From assembly GCF_004353915.1 (NCBI RefSeq), contig NZ_SMRP01000015.1, positions 11,803 to 75,802 of the forward strand: a DNA stretch of 64,000 nt, written 5' to 3'. The notes beneath the pieces were generated by a model. It was not told where the DNA came from and made no database searches. It was given only the letters and a program-made list of their open reading frames with translations. Source of the stretch: Paraburkholderia silviterrae. GTDB lineage: Bacteria; Pseudomonadota; Gammaproteobacteria; Burkholderiales; Burkholderiaceae. A program made the translations under genes and the position numbers. Shown piece after piece: positions 26,320 to 36,097 of this stretch. Position 1 is the stretch's first letter, and every line of letters starts with the position of its first letter.

Positions 26320-27213
26320 TTACGCGTTCGCTGCTTCGACGGCCGCCATCGCGCGCAGTGCTGAAGGCGAGGGCGTGTGCTGCGTAAGATTGACGATGGC
26401 GAACTGCGTGGAAAGCTTGAATAGCTCCGGCACCTCCAGCTGAACGAGGCCACCCGATTCAATCGCGGCGGCGAGCGCCTGCACGGGCGCGAGAAGCACC
26501 AGGTCGGAGCTGGCGGTCAGGCGTGCGAGCGCATGGAAGTCATTGCTGACCGTCTGGAAGTTCGGCGTCTCGCCGGGCAGGCAGCCCAGTGCTTCCCGTA
26601 TTCGCGCGCGCGCAATCTCCGGGGCGGAAACCGATGCGAGCGCTGCCTGGCGCAGACGTTCCACCGTAATCGGCTCGGCGAGGAGAGGATGTCCCGGGCG
26701 TACGAACCAGCCGGCCGGCGCCACAGGCAGACGCTGGACCTTCAATTCCGCCATAAGCGGGACATAGCGTTGCTCGACCACGACGAAATCGAGCTGCTCG
26801 GCGCGCAATTTATCGAGCAGAAACCGTCCATCGTTGACCTCCGCTTCGACGCGCAGATGAGGCCAGTCGCGGTTCAATGAGCAGAGCACCTCGGCCAGCA
26901 TGCAGGCGGCCGGCAGCGAGCCCAGCCCGAACTGCACGCTCCCCATTTCATGCTGCTGCATGAGCACGAGATCGCGCGAAAGCCGGTGCGTTTCGAACAG
27001 AATGCGCCGCGCGCGTTCCGCCACCAATTGCCCTGCCGCATTGAGCGTCACGCCGCGCGCGCCGCGCTCGCACAGGGGAAACCCTGCCTCCTCCTCCAGT
27101 GCCTGAATGCTGCGCGTGAGCGCGGGCTGCGAGAGATGGACGCGCCGCGCCGCGGCGGCCAGCGAGCCCGCTTCGGCAACGGCAAGCAGATGTTCGAGGC
27201 GCTTGAGGTTCAA
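26320..27213 (-). CDS. LysR-family regulator divergent from alkylsulfatase (SdsB-like)
   Basis: A 297-aa LysR protein: winged HTH at residues 1-62 (RLEHLLAVAEAGSLAAAARR, LSQPALTRSIQALEEEAG) and a substrate-binding domain after residue 90. It is divergent from an alkylsulfatase gene with a 182-bp gap, the same layout as sdsB/sdsA in Pseudomonas, where the LysR protein activates the sulfatase. A GCAAT-N10-ATTGC dyad in the gap fits LysR binding. Confidence 0.88.
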   Translation of the reverse strand: MNLKRLEHLLAVAEAGSLAAAARRVHLSQPALTRSIQALEEEAGFPLCERGARGVTLNAAGQLVAERARRILFETHRLSRDLVLMQQHEMGSVQFGLGSLPAACMLAEVLCSLNRDWPHLRVEAEVNDGRFLLDKLRAEQLDFVVVEQRYVPLMAELKVQRLPVAPAGWFVRPGHPLLAEPITVERLRQAALASVSAPEIARARIREALGCLPGETPNFQTVSNDFHALARLTASSDLVLLAPVQALAAAIESGGLVQLEVPELFKLSTQFAIVNLTQHTPSPSALRAMAAVEAANA

Positions 27214-27249
27214 GGTATGTGTGAAATGCAGAGATAGGATAAAAAACTT

Positions 27250-27269
27250 GCAATTGAATTATATATTGC
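27250..27269. promoter_or_regulatory. Candidate LysR dyad GCAAT-N10-ATTGC
   Basis: An AT-rich inverted repeat in the gap between the divergent LysR and sulfatase genes, of the T-N11-A class used by LysR regulators. Confidence 0.5.
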
Positions 27270-27395
27270 GGCGGGATTAAATAGGACACCCAAACCGGCC
27301 TCCGAGGAGGCCAATCATGCTCCCGGCCTCGCCATTGCGAACGCCGGCAGCGCCGCGCAATCGACCGATCGCCGTCACGCAATCCGGATAACTCC

Positions 27396-29330
27396 ATGTC
27401 GCCTGTCGAATCATCACCCGTTACCGCGCCCCACGGCGAGCCTCGTTTCGCCACCGCCGCGACCATTGCCGCTCACGAGAAGGCGTTGCGCGAATTGCCG
27501 CCCGAGGATCACCTGGACGAAGAGGAGGCGCGCCGCGGCTTCATCGGCACGATTCCCGATGCCGAAGTGCGCGATGCCTATGGGCGCCTCGTGTGGAGCC
27601 TTGCCGACTATGGCTTTCTCGGGTCGCCGCAAGCGCCGGTGACCGCGCATCCCGCGCTGTGGCGTCAGGCCCGGCTGAACGCGGTCCATGGCCTCTTCAA
27701 GGTGACCGAGCGCATCTATCAGGTACGCGGCTTCGACCTCGCGAACATTACGATCATCGAGGGCGACACAGGCCTCATCATCATCGATCCGCTTTCGACG
27801 CAGGAGACCGCACGGGCGTCGCTCGACCTGTACCTCGCGCACCGTCCGGCGAAGCCAGTCGTGGCCGTGATCTACAGCCACAGCCACCTCGATCACTTCG
27901 GCGGCGTGAAGGGTGTCGTCAGCGAAGCCGACGTCCGTGCAGGCAAGGTCGCCGTGATCGCGCCCAACGGCTTCATGGAGGAAGCCGTTGCCGAAAACGT
28001 GCTCGCCGGCACCACGATCGCACGCCGCGGGCAGTTCCAGTTCGGCCATACGCTCGCGCGCAATGCCTGCTGCCAGATCGACTCCGGGCTCGGCAAGAAT
28101 ATTCCGCGCGGCACGCTCACGCTCATCGAACCCACCCAGCTGATTTGTGAGGAAAGCGAAACACATGTGATCGACGGCGTCGAGATCGTTTTCCAGCTGA
28201 CGCCGGACAGCGAAGCGCCTGCCGAGATGCATTTCTTTTTCCCGCAACTGCGCGCGCTCAATCTCGCGGAGAACGGCACGCGCACGCTGCACAATCTCTG
28301 TCCGCTGCGCGGCGCGCAGGTGCGCAATGCCCTGTTGTGGTCGCGCTATCTCTCGCGCTCGCTCGAACGCTATGCGCCGCATGCCGACGTGGTCTTCGCG
28401 CAGCATCATTGGCCGACATGGGGCAGCGAGCGCATCGTGGGCTTTCTCGAACAGCAGCGCGATCTGTACAAGTTCCTCCACGATCAGACCGTGCGCATGA
28501 TGAATCACGGCATGACCGCGCTCGAGATCGCGGAATGCATGACGTTGCCGGAGAGCCTCGCGGCGCAGTGGCATGCACGCGGCTATTACGGCACCGTTTC
28601 GCACAACGTGAAGGCCATCTATCAGCATTACCTGAGCTGGTACGACGGCAACCCGAGCAATCTGCATGCATTGCCGCCGGAGCAGGCGGGCGGGCGTTAC
28701 GTCGAGTACATGGGCGGCGCCGAGGCGCTGCTCGAGCGCGCACGGCGGGATTTCGAGCGGGGCGAGTACCGCTGGGTCGCGCAGGTCATGAATCATCTGG
28801 TTTTCGCCCAGCCGGCGCACCGGCAAGCGCGCGAGCTTGGGGCCGCGGCGCTCGAGCAGATGGGGTTCCAGAGCGAGTCCGCGACGTGGCGCAACGCATT
28901 CCTGCTGGGCGCGCGCGAGCTGCGCGAGGGCATCGGCGAAGGCAACGCGTTCGGCAAGCGCAGCGCCGACATGGTGTGCGCAATGAGCGACCAGATGTTC
29001 TTCGACTACCTCGCGGTGCGCGTCGACGGGCTCAAGGCCCAGGCGCTCGAGGTGCGGCTCGACTGGCAGTTCGCGGATACGGGCAGCCGCTATGCGCTGA
29101 ACCTGCAGCACGGCGCGCTCACGAGCTGGCCTGGCGTGCATCGCGAGGCGCCTCATGTCACGGTCGTCATGACCCGCGCCACGCTCAATCGCATTCTGAT
29201 GGGCGAGACCGGTTTCGCCGATGCCATCGCGCAAGGAGCAATCCGCGTCGAAGGCGAACCGCAGCGGTTCAAGGCGCTGCTCGGCACGATGGACACCTTC
29301 ACCGGTCACTTCAATGTCGTGGAGCCCTGA
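27396..29330 (+). CDS. Alkyl/aryl-sulfatase, metallo-beta-lactamase fold (SdsA/Pisa type)
   Basis: A 644-aa class III sulfatase: MBL-fold domain with zinc motif HSHLDH at residues 162-167, further ligands near AQHHWPTWGSERIVGFL, a helical dimerisation region (about 400-520) and a C-terminal SCP2-like domain (525-644). These enzymes release sulfate and an alcohol from alkyl sulfates. The N-terminus (MSPVESSPVTAPHGEP) has no signal peptide, unlike secreted members, so the enzyme is probably cytoplasmic and needs uptake of its substrate. The next gene codes for an MFS carrier 25 bp downstream. Confidence 0.9.
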   Translation: MSPVESSPVTAPHGEPRFATAATIAAHEKALRELPPEDHLDEEEARRGFIGTIPDAEVRDAYGRLVWSLADYGFLGSPQAPVTAHPALWRQARLNAVHGLFKVTERIYQVRGFDLANITIIEGDTGLIIIDPLSTQETARASLDLYLAHRPAKPVVAVIYSHSHLDHFGGVKGVVSEADVRAGKVAVIAPNGFMEEAVAENVLAGTTIARRGQFQFGHTLARNACCQIDSGLGKNIPRGTLTLIEPTQLICEESETHVIDGVEIVFQLTPDSEAPAEMHFFFPQLRALNLAENGTRTLHNLCPLRGAQVRNALLWSRYLSRSLERYAPHADVVFAQHHWPTWGSERIVGFLEQQRDLYKFLHDQTVRMMNHGMTALEIAECMTLPESLAAQWHARGYYGTVSHNVKAIYQHYLSWYDGNPSNLHALPPEQAGGRYVEYMGGAEALLERARRDFERGEYRWVAQVMNHLVFAQPAHRQARELGAAALEQMGFQSESATWRNAFLLGARELREGIGEGNAFGKRSADMVCAMSDQMFFDYLAVRVDGLKAQALEVRLDWQFADTGSRYALNLQHGALTSWPGVHREAPHVTVVMTRATLNRILMGETGFADAIAQGAIRVEGEPQRFKALLGTMDTFTGHFNVVEP

Positions 29331-29355
29331 GCCCAACCGCTCGACGAGGAACAAC

Positions 29356-30651
29356 ATGGACACGCAATTCGATCCCCGCTCGGCATGGCGCGTAGCGCTC
29401 CTGTTGCTCGTTTTCATGATGATCAACTTTGTCGACAAGATCGTTGTCGGCATGCTGGCCGTGCCCATCATGAACGAGCTGAAAATTACGCCGGCCCAGT
29501 TCGGCGTGATCGGCAGCAGCTTCTTCTGGCTGTTCTCGCTGGGCGGGATCGCGGGCGGGTTTCTCGCGAACCGGATCGCCGCGCGCTGGGTGCTGCTTGC
29601 CATGGCGATCGCCTGGGCGGCTTGCCAGATTCCGCTCGCGTTCTCGGCATCGGTGGCCGTGTTCGTGACGGCGCGCATGGTGCTGGGATTGACCGAAGGA
29701 CCGGCTTATCCCGTGGCGATCCATGCGGCCTACAAGTGGTTTCCGCCCGCGAAGCGGATCCTGCCCGTGTCGCTGTTCGGCGCCGGCGCGGCGTTCGGGC
29801 TGCTGCTCGCCGGCGTGGGCGTGCCGCTCATTTCGCAGCATTGGGGATGGCGCGCCAATTTCTCGTTGCTCTTCGTCTCGGGTCTCGTCTGGGCTGCTGT
29901 CTGGCTCAAGTTCGGCAAGGAGGGGGCGATCGACGACGCGCCGGCCGCCGGTGCGGTGCGCGAGCGCGTGCCATACCGCGTGCTGCTCACGGACCCGACC
30001 GTGCTCGCGAGCATGCTGATGCTGTTCGTCTCGTACTGGGCGATCGTGCTCATCTTCACGTGGCTGCCGGCTTATTTCCAGCTGGGTCTCGGCTATGACG
30101 CGGCTACTGCCGGACGGCTCTTCGCACTCGCCATTGCGATTGGCATTCCCGCCTCGCTCACCGTGTCGTTTGCCGTGCAACGGCTGATGGCGCGGGGCAT
30201 CTCCTCGCGTGCGGCGCGCGGCTGGTCGGCCGCTGCGTGCCAGGTGGTGGGCGGCGTCATGTTCATGTGCCTCGTCGTACCGGGGCTCACGCTCGTCGCT
30301 CGGGAAGCGGCAATCGTCTGCGTGATCGCATTCGGTGCGTTCAGCTACACGATGTCTCCCGCGATTCTCGATGAGGTGACACCGGGCGCCCAGCGAGGGG
30401 CCATGCTCGCGATCGCCAATTCCGTGGCTTCCATCGCGGGCATCGTTGCGCCCATTCTCACCGGCAGGCTCGTTGGCGTGGGCCACGGCGCGAGCGGCTA
30501 CGAGCAGGGTTTCCTCCTGTGCGGCGCGCTGCTCGTGGCGGGCAGCGTCGTGGGCGCCATCTTCGTCAACCCGGCGCGCACGCTCGAGCGCTTGCGCGGC
30601 AGTGCGCGGGCCGGGTCCGGGCGCGCGAGGCTCTCTGGCGAACAAGCGTAG
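29356..30651 (+). CDS. MFS transporter linked to alkylsulfatase
   Basis: A 431-aa carrier with about 12 membrane segments; the first begins at VALLLLVFMMINFVDKIVVG. The start at 29356 follows GAGGA closely. Position 25 bp after the sulfatase suggests import of alkyl sulfates or export of a product. The family resembles anion:cation symporters of the ACS group (GLTEGPAYPVAIHAAYKWFP). Confidence 0.88.
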   Translation: MDTQFDPRSAWRVALLLLVFMMINFVDKIVVGMLAVPIMNELKITPAQFGVIGSSFFWLFSLGGIAGGFLANRIAARWVLLAMAIAWAACQIPLAFSASVAVFVTARMVLGLTEGPAYPVAIHAAYKWFPPAKRILPVSLFGAGAAFGLLLAGVGVPLISQHWGWRANFSLLFVSGLVWAAVWLKFGKEGAIDDAPAAGAVRERVPYRVLLTDPTVLASMLMLFVSYWAIVLIFTWLPAYFQLGLGYDAATAGRLFALAIAIGIPASLTVSFAVQRLMARGISSRAARGWSAAACQVVGGVMFMCLVVPGLTLVAREAAIVCVIAFGAFSYTMSPAILDEVTPGAQRGAMLAIANSVASIAGIVAPILTGRLVGVGHGASGYEQGFLLCGALLVAGSVVGAIFVNPARTLERLRGSARAGSGRARLSGEQA

Positions 30652-30691
30652 GGCGGCCGATGCGGCCGGATTCGTCCAGATTCGTCCAAAA

Positions 30692-30726
30692 GGGAGGGGG
30701 AAGGACACCCGCGCGGCGGCTAGACT
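30692..30726 (+). promoter_or_regulatory. G-box promoter 1: GGGAGGGG - 21 bp - TAGACT
   Basis: The box at 30692-30699 and -10-like TAGACT at 30721-30726 lie 55 bp before the first DUF1254 gene. Same layout as six other promoters in the window. Confidence 0.6.
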
Positions 30727-30781
30727 CTCCAGCGAATCGCCCTGTATGGGCAGCCAGATCAGGGAAATCCCGGGAGCAAAT

Positions 30782-31858
30782 GTGAAGCCGAATTTTCGCC
30801 GGCCGTTCATTGTGAGCGTGGCGCTCACGGCGGCCGTGACTGCCGTGACTGACGCGTCGCATCCGTGCGCTGCGCAGACGCCGCCACTCATGCACCGCGC
30901 CATTCCCGTCACGGTCGACAATTTTGTGCGAGCGGAATCCGATATGTACTTCTCTGCGGTCGCGGGCCAGGGGGGATTCGGAAAGTTCGTCCACTACCGC
31001 GAGCTCATGCCGATCGACAAGCAGGCTGTTGTGCGTGCCAACCGCGATACTTTGTATTCGGTGGGAGTCTTCGATCTCGACGCTGGCCCGGTGAACGTCA
31101 CGCTGCCGAATGCGGGGGGACGCTTCCGCTCGATTACCGCCATCAGCGAGGACGAATATGTGCCGTTTGTTGCCTATGGCGACGGCCCCTACACATTCAC
31201 GCGCGAACAGATCGGCACGCGTTACGTGATGATCGGCGTGCGCACGCTGGCCAATGTGAAAGACCCGGGCGACATGCAAGCGGCGCACATCCTGCAGGAC
31301 GGCATGAAATGGCAGCAGGCCTCGCCCGGACGCTTCGAGCTTCCGGACTGGGACAAGGTCAGCCAAAAGCACGTGCGCGATGCGCTGATCGAACTGGGCA
31401 AGACACTTCCCGACCTGAACGGCGCGTTCGGCATGCCGGACACGGTGTCGCCCATACGCCACCTGATCGGCGCGGCCATCGCGATGGGGGGCAATCCGCA
31501 AAAGGATGCGATCTACCTGAACGTCACTCCGCGCCACAACGACGGTCGCACGGTGTATCGCCTGAGGGTGGCGAGCGTGCCGGCGGACGGGTTCTGGTCG
31601 ATCAGCGTCTACAACGAACAGGGCTATTTCGAGCCCAACCCGCTCGGGGCGTACACCCTCAACAATATCGTCGCGAGAAAAGATGCCGATGGCGCGGTAT
31701 CCGTCCAGTTCGGCGGCTGCGATGGCTCGGTTCCGAACTGCCTGCCGATTACGCCCAACTGGAACTACATGGTTCGCCTGTACCGTCCGCATGCTGAAGT
31801 ACTCGACGGCCGCTGGACCTTTCCCGAGGCTCATGCAGTGAGCGAGGCGGCCCGTTGA
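30782..31858 (+). CDS. DUF1254/DUF1214 exported protein, short copy
   Basis: A 358-aa protein whose N-terminus (KPNFRRPFIVSVALTAAVTA...HPCAAQ) is a signal peptide. The DUF1254 part (residues 40-180; YFSAVAGQGGFGKFVHYREL, VRANRDTLYSVGVFDLDAGP) is followed by DUF1214 (about 240-345; GFWSISVYNEQGYF). GTG 30782 is used because GGGAG lies just upstream; ATG 30746 in frame would spoil the signal peptide. The biochemical role of the family is not established. It is led by a G-box promoter and followed by a second family member. Confidence 0.85.
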   Translation: MKPNFRRPFIVSVALTAAVTAVTDASHPCAAQTPPLMHRAIPVTVDNFVRAESDMYFSAVAGQGGFGKFVHYRELMPIDKQAVVRANRDTLYSVGVFDLDAGPVNVTLPNAGGRFRSITAISEDEYVPFVAYGDGPYTFTREQIGTRYVMIGVRTLANVKDPGDMQAAHILQDGMKWQQASPGRFELPDWDKVSQKHVRDALIELGKTLPDLNGAFGMPDTVSPIRHLIGAAIAMGGNPQKDAIYLNVTPRHNDGRTVYRLRVASVPADGFWSISVYNEQGYFEPNPLGAYTLNNIVARKDADGAVSVQFGGCDGSVPNCLPITPNWNYMVRLYRPHAEVLDGRWTFPEAHAVSEAAR

Positions 31859-31918
31859 ACCGGTGCCCGACGCGGTTACCGCATTTTGACGTTGGTTCGA
31901 TCTAATATCGGAGACTTC

Positions 31919-33394
31919 ATGTATTCCCTGCCTGGAACCAGAAGTTCGCGGCTTTCCAGTCTGCTCGGCGTGGCTGCCGCCTTGTGTTTTCAGACCGTCG
32001 TCGCCCAGGAGGCGGCAGCACCGGGATCCACCGTGGCTGCCGCTCCGGCATCGACGCACGCGTTGCCAGGCACTGCGTACGAAGCTGCGGTCTGGGGCAT
32101 GCCGATAGTCAGCGTCGACGCCATGCGCGAGGCTTTCTTTCGCGATGCAGGCGCACGCTATGACGATGTCGTCTATTGGAGCCGTCCCGCGGACTGGAAG
32201 AACCAGACCACCACGCCCAACTCCTCGGTGCTTTACGTCTACTTCAACTACAACCTGAAGGACGGTCCGGTGGTCGTGGATGTTCCCGCAGAAAACGATG
32301 TCGCTGTGTTTGGCAGCTTGCTGGACGCATGGCAGGTGCCGCTCGCGGATGTGGGACACGAGGGTTCGGACGAGGGCAAGGGCGGGCGATACCTCTTGCT
32401 GCCACCCGGGTTCAAGGGGCAAACACCGGCAGGCTTCATACCCGTGCAGTCGAGGACCAACAACGGGTACTCGCTCATCCGCGTAACGCCGCGGACACAG
32501 TCGCGGCACGATCTCGACAAGGCAAACGCATGGATCCGCACGCTTCGCGTGACGCCGCTGCACAGCGCGTCCGACGGCGCGCCGCAGCGCTTCGTCAACA
32601 TGGACGGCAAGCTATTCGACGGCATCGTCCGCTTCGATGACACCTATTTCGCCCGTCTGTCGCGCATGGTGAGCGAGGAGCCGCCTTTGCCGGGTGACGC
32701 GGATGCCTACGCGAGTTTGCGCGCGCTCGGTATCGAGCCGGGCAAGCCCTTCGCTCCGGACCTTTCCACGCGCACACTGCTGCGCAACGCTGCGCAGGCG
32801 GCACACGCAAGCTTTCGCCAAACGCTGCTTGCCGGGCAGCAGAGATGGTGGCCGGATTCGCAGTGGGGCACCAGCGCGTCGGTCAGGATGGGCGTGAAGA
32901 CCCACTTCACCTTCGGCGAAGGGCAGCACCTCGACACCGACATGCGCGCAGCGGTCTATTTCCTTGCGTATGCGCCGCCGCTCAAACTGGGCAAGGCGAG
33001 TTTCTACCTGACGAGCTGGCGTGACGAGCACGGCCGGATATTCGACGGATCGCGCCACTACCGTTTGCATGTGCCGCCGAATGTGCCCGCGCGCGAATTC
33101 TGGGCCGTCGATGTCTACGACAGCGAGACCTGCGGCTTCATACGCAGGGCGCCGCGCGTGGGCGCAGATTCGTACGACAACGCGCTTCGGCGCAATGCGG
33201 ACGGGTCAGTCGATCTCGACTTCGGGCCACAACCGCCGGCAGGCAACGCCGCGAACTGGATCTACACGCAGCCGGGCAAAGCGTGGTTCGCCGCGTTCCG
33301 CTTCTATGGCCCGGAACCGGCGGTGTTCGACAAATCGTGGACACTGCCCGACATCGTGCGGCAGTCGGCCCGAGGCGGCGCCCAGGAGCCGTGA
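31919..33394 (+). CDS. DUF1254/DUF1214 exported protein, long copy
   Basis: A 491-aa periplasmic protein: signal peptide ending near FQTVVAQE, DUF1254 (about 55-190; YEAAVWGMPIVSVDAMREAF, TTPNSSVLYVYFNYNLKDGP) and DUF1214 (about 370-480; FYLTSWRDEHGRIFDGSRHY, REFWAVDVYDSETCGFI). It differs markedly from the neighbouring short copy, so they are distinct subfamilies rather than a recent duplication. The role is unknown; a link to lipid or alkyl-compound use is suggested by the shared G-box promoter. Confidence 0.85.
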   Translation: MYSLPGTRSSRLSSLLGVAAALCFQTVVAQEAAAPGSTVAAAPASTHALPGTAYEAAVWGMPIVSVDAMREAFFRDAGARYDDVVYWSRPADWKNQTTTPNSSVLYVYFNYNLKDGPVVVDVPAENDVAVFGSLLDAWQVPLADVGHEGSDEGKGGRYLLLPPGFKGQTPAGFIPVQSRTNNGYSLIRVTPRTQSRHDLDKANAWIRTLRVTPLHSASDGAPQRFVNMDGKLFDGIVRFDDTYFARLSRMVSEEPPLPGDADAYASLRALGIEPGKPFAPDLSTRTLLRNAAQAAHASFRQTLLAGQQRWWPDSQWGTSASVRMGVKTHFTFGEGQHLDTDMRAAVYFLAYAPPLKLGKASFYLTSWRDEHGRIFDGSRHYRLHVPPNVPAREFWAVDVYDSETCGFIRRAPRVGADSYDNALRRNADGSVDLDFGPQPPAGNAANWIYTQPGKAWFAAFRFYGPEPAVFDKSWTLPDIVRQSARGGAQEP

Positions 33395-33567
33395 ATGGAG
33401 CCGTACGCTCCGTCGCGCCCGCGCGGGGCGGAGTTGCTGGCCAGTCGTTGAATCGCCGTTGTTGAAACGACAAGAACAAGACCATCGAATCCCGAGACTG
33501 GAGCCGCACCGTCGAGTGCACCCAGGGGACATCGTGGCCAAGACGAGACGTATCTGGAGGAGTTAGC

Positions 33568-34683
33568 ATGTGTTTCAACAGGCAGGCCCTTGGCGCGGCA
33601 GTGATGATGCTGGCCGTGCAGGGCGCATGGGCGCAATCGTCGGTAACGCTTTACGGCACGGTCGACAGCTTCGTGCAATACCTGGGCAACGGGTCGACGC
33701 ACTCGTTTTCCGAGCGTAGCGGTGGCGACAGCGGGTCGAGCCTCGGCATCAGAGGCACGGAAGATCTCGGCGGCGGCCTCAAGGCAAAGTTTGTGCTGGA
33801 GAGCGGTTACAACACGAATAACGGCGCATTCTTCGTCGACAGTTCGACGCTGTTCTATCGTCAGGCGTGGGTGGGGCTGTCGCACGAAAACTATGGATCA
33901 CTAACGTTCGGGCGGCAGTATCAACCGACGTTCTGGGCCATCTACTTCACGGACCCGTTCCGTGGCGACGAAGTCCTTTCGCCGGTGGGGGCCGCCGCGG
34001 TTGCCGTCGATCGCAATACGCTTGCCACGCAAGCGACCTCCGGGCGCACGAGCAATTCGATCGAATATCAGTCGCCGGTCGTGGGTGGGTTCAAGCTCTA
34101 TACGATGTACGCGTTTTCTTCGAGCGTGACGCAGCCGGTTCCCCAGACTATCGGCAATCTGTTCGATGTCGCCGTTTCGTGGAGCGGTTATGGGCTGTAT
34201 GCGGGGCTGGCTTATCAGAACCAGCACGCGGGATCGGAGAGTCTGCCGGGACTGCCCGCCGCGCTGAACCTGCTCGGCACCGAACGCTACACGGCCGCGC
34301 TCGCGTACCGCATCGGCATCGTGAACCTGCAGGCCAACTACACGTACAACCGCTCGAACGATGCGCCTGCCGGTTCGATGGCCGCCCGGTTGAATGCCGC
34401 GCACTCCTACAGTTTTGCGGAGGTGGGCGCGAGCATTCAGGCGACGTCGGCGGATACCATCGAAATTGCAGGCATCGAGCGCGACGCGCGCGGCGTGCAC
34501 GACAACGCCTGGGGTGTCGAGCTCGGCATCGATCACAACCTCTCCAAGCGCACCCAGATTTACGCACGCGCGGGCTACATCAAGAACCACGGCACCTCGA
34601 TGATGAGCTGGCCGGCCGTGACGGTGACGGAACCCGAATCGTCGCAGCGCCTCGTTGCGCTGGGCCTGCTGCACCGGTTCTGA
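33568..34683 (+). CDS. Outer-membrane porin
   Basis: A 371-aa porin with signal peptide MCFNRQALGAAVMMLAVQGAWA, mature start QSSVTLYGTVDSF and C-terminal LLHRF. A GGAG site precedes ATG 33568. The 173-bp gap before it shows no clear promoter, so it may be read with the DUF1254 genes. Confidence 0.9.
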   Translation: MCFNRQALGAAVMMLAVQGAWAQSSVTLYGTVDSFVQYLGNGSTHSFSERSGGDSGSSLGIRGTEDLGGGLKAKFVLESGYNTNNGAFFVDSSTLFYRQAWVGLSHENYGSLTFGRQYQPTFWAIYFTDPFRGDEVLSPVGAAAVAVDRNTLATQATSGRTSNSIEYQSPVVGGFKLYTMYAFSSSVTQPVPQTIGNLFDVAVSWSGYGLYAGLAYQNQHAGSESLPGLPAALNLLGTERYTAALAYRIGIVNLQANYTYNRSNDAPAGSMAARLNAAHSYSFAEVGASIQATSADTIEIAGIERDARGVHDNAWGVELGIDHNLSKRTQIYARAGYIKNHGTSMMSWPAVTVTEPESSQRLVALGLLHRF

Positions 34684-34746
34684 CGGGCTGTGGGACGCTG
34701 CCTCCGCCTCGCGGCCGGGGGCAGCGCTGGCCGCCCGGACTGCCCC

Positions 34747-35808
34747 TCAATTTGCCCGATACCAGGCGACGCCGCTGTCGTCTTCGTAACGGCGCGCCAT
34801 GCCTCGATTCACCAGATAGTTCAGGTGTGCGATGCTTTCGCCGGTCGCGAGGCCGTAGGTCGACGCATCTTCCGGTGCGATCGCGCGGCCGAACAGCGTG
34901 ACGAACGTGTCGATGGCGCGCTTCGGTTCCCGCAAGGTTGCGTGCAGGCGTTCGAGCGCGCGTCGCTGGCTCGTTTCCAGTCGCGTCAGGCGGGTGTGCA
35001 GCCCCGTGAACGGCTCATTATGCGCGGGCAGGACGAGCACGTCGTCGGGCACGCGCCGGCGAAGTGCGTCGAGCGAATCGAGCCAGTCGGCCATGGGGTC
35101 CGCGTCGGGTTCGCTCGGCAGTACGGAGATATTTGACGAGATGCGCGGCAGCACCTGATCGCCCGATATGAACAGCTTGAGCGACGGGCAGTAGAGGCAG
35201 GCGTGCTCCGGCGTATGACCCGCCCCGACGACCACTTGCCACTCGTGCTTGCCGATCGCCAGGACCTCCTCGTCGCGCATGCGCCGGTAACTCGCGGGCA
35301 GCGGCGTGAGGAGCCGGCCAAAGTTGCCGAAGCGCTTGCGGTAAGTCTCGATTGCGGCTTCGTCCCAGCCCGCGCGCCGATAGAACGCAACGGCCTCGTC
35401 CGGCGCGGCCTGGCCGCTATCGCCGGCCAGCATCCGGCACTGCAGATACTCGGTGCGCGTCATCCACAGGCGGCAGCCGTGCTCGCGCGTGAGCCAGCCG
35501 GCCATGCCGACGTGGTCGGGATGCAGATGCGTGACGATCACGCGCGCGACGCCCGCCGAGAGCGGCCCCGCGAGCAGCGCGCGCCAGTTCTCGGTAGTGT
35601 CCTCGTTGCCGAGGCCGGTATCGACGAGCGTGTGCCCTCCATGGTCCTCGATGGCCCAGACGTTGATATGCGCGAGCGACATGGGCAGGGCAAGGCGCAT
35701 CCAGCGCACGCCTCGTGCGATCTCGCGTGCTTCGCCGCGCTCGGGTGGCGTACCGCAGGGATAGGTGAGGCCGTGGCCTGCTGTGTCGCGCTGATTCGCA
35801 TCGTTCAT
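34747..35808 (-). CDS. MBL-fold metallohydrolase
   Basis: A 353-aa metallo-beta-lactamase-fold protein with HLHPDH at residues 94-99, later ligand GHTPEHACLY and a C-terminal helical extension (about 255-353). This architecture is common in glyoxalase-II- or lactonase-like hydrolases of acyl-thioester metabolism. It faces the porin gene and is divergent from the thioesterase. The substrate is unknown. Confidence 0.87.
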   Translation of the reverse strand: MNDANQRDTAGHGLTYPCGTPPERGEAREIARGVRWMRLALPMSLAHINVWAIEDHGGHTLVDTGLGNEDTTENWRALLAGPLSAGVARVIVTHLHPDHVGMAGWLTREHGCRLWMTRTEYLQCRMLAGDSGQAAPDEAVAFYRRAGWDEAAIETYRKRFGNFGRLLTPLPASYRRMRDEEVLAIGKHEWQVVVGAGHTPEHACLYCPSLKLFISGDQVLPRISSNISVLPSEPDADPMADWLDSLDALRRRVPDDVLVLPAHNEPFTGLHTRLTRLETSQRRALERLHATLREPKRAIDTFVTLFGRAIAPEDASTYGLATGESIAHLNYLVNRGMARRYEDDSGVAWYRAN

Positions 35809-36097
35809 CGCTGCGGGTCCCTCTGCTGGAATGGTTCAATCGTGCGCAGTCGCGCAGCTTCCTCTTGTATAACGTTTTTTCCGTGCTGTCACCCTTCGTT
35901 TGGAGGGGGCGTGCGTGACGTTGCACGACCCTGTCTTCAGGATAGGTGTCTCGATCCGGCCAGTCTGTTCCAATGGGGAGACCGTTTTTACCTTGCCCTA
36001 TCCGGGAGAAAAAATACGATGAGCTATCGCGCGCCCTTCACGCCTCGCGGATCGTCCACCGGTTCGCGGGGCGTTCGATTCTACCCACTGAGCTCAT

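Noticed and set aside
27414..29678. Long antisense open frame opposite the alkylsulfatase
   Set aside because: It has no family resemblance and is rich in Arg/His/Ala as expected from GC-rich shadow frames; the sense strand carries a clear enzyme.
35902..35940. GGAGGGGG followed by TGTCTT before the thioesterase
   Set aside because: Spacing is right but the -10 lacks the TA start common to the other seven; kept only as a remark at the thioesterase.
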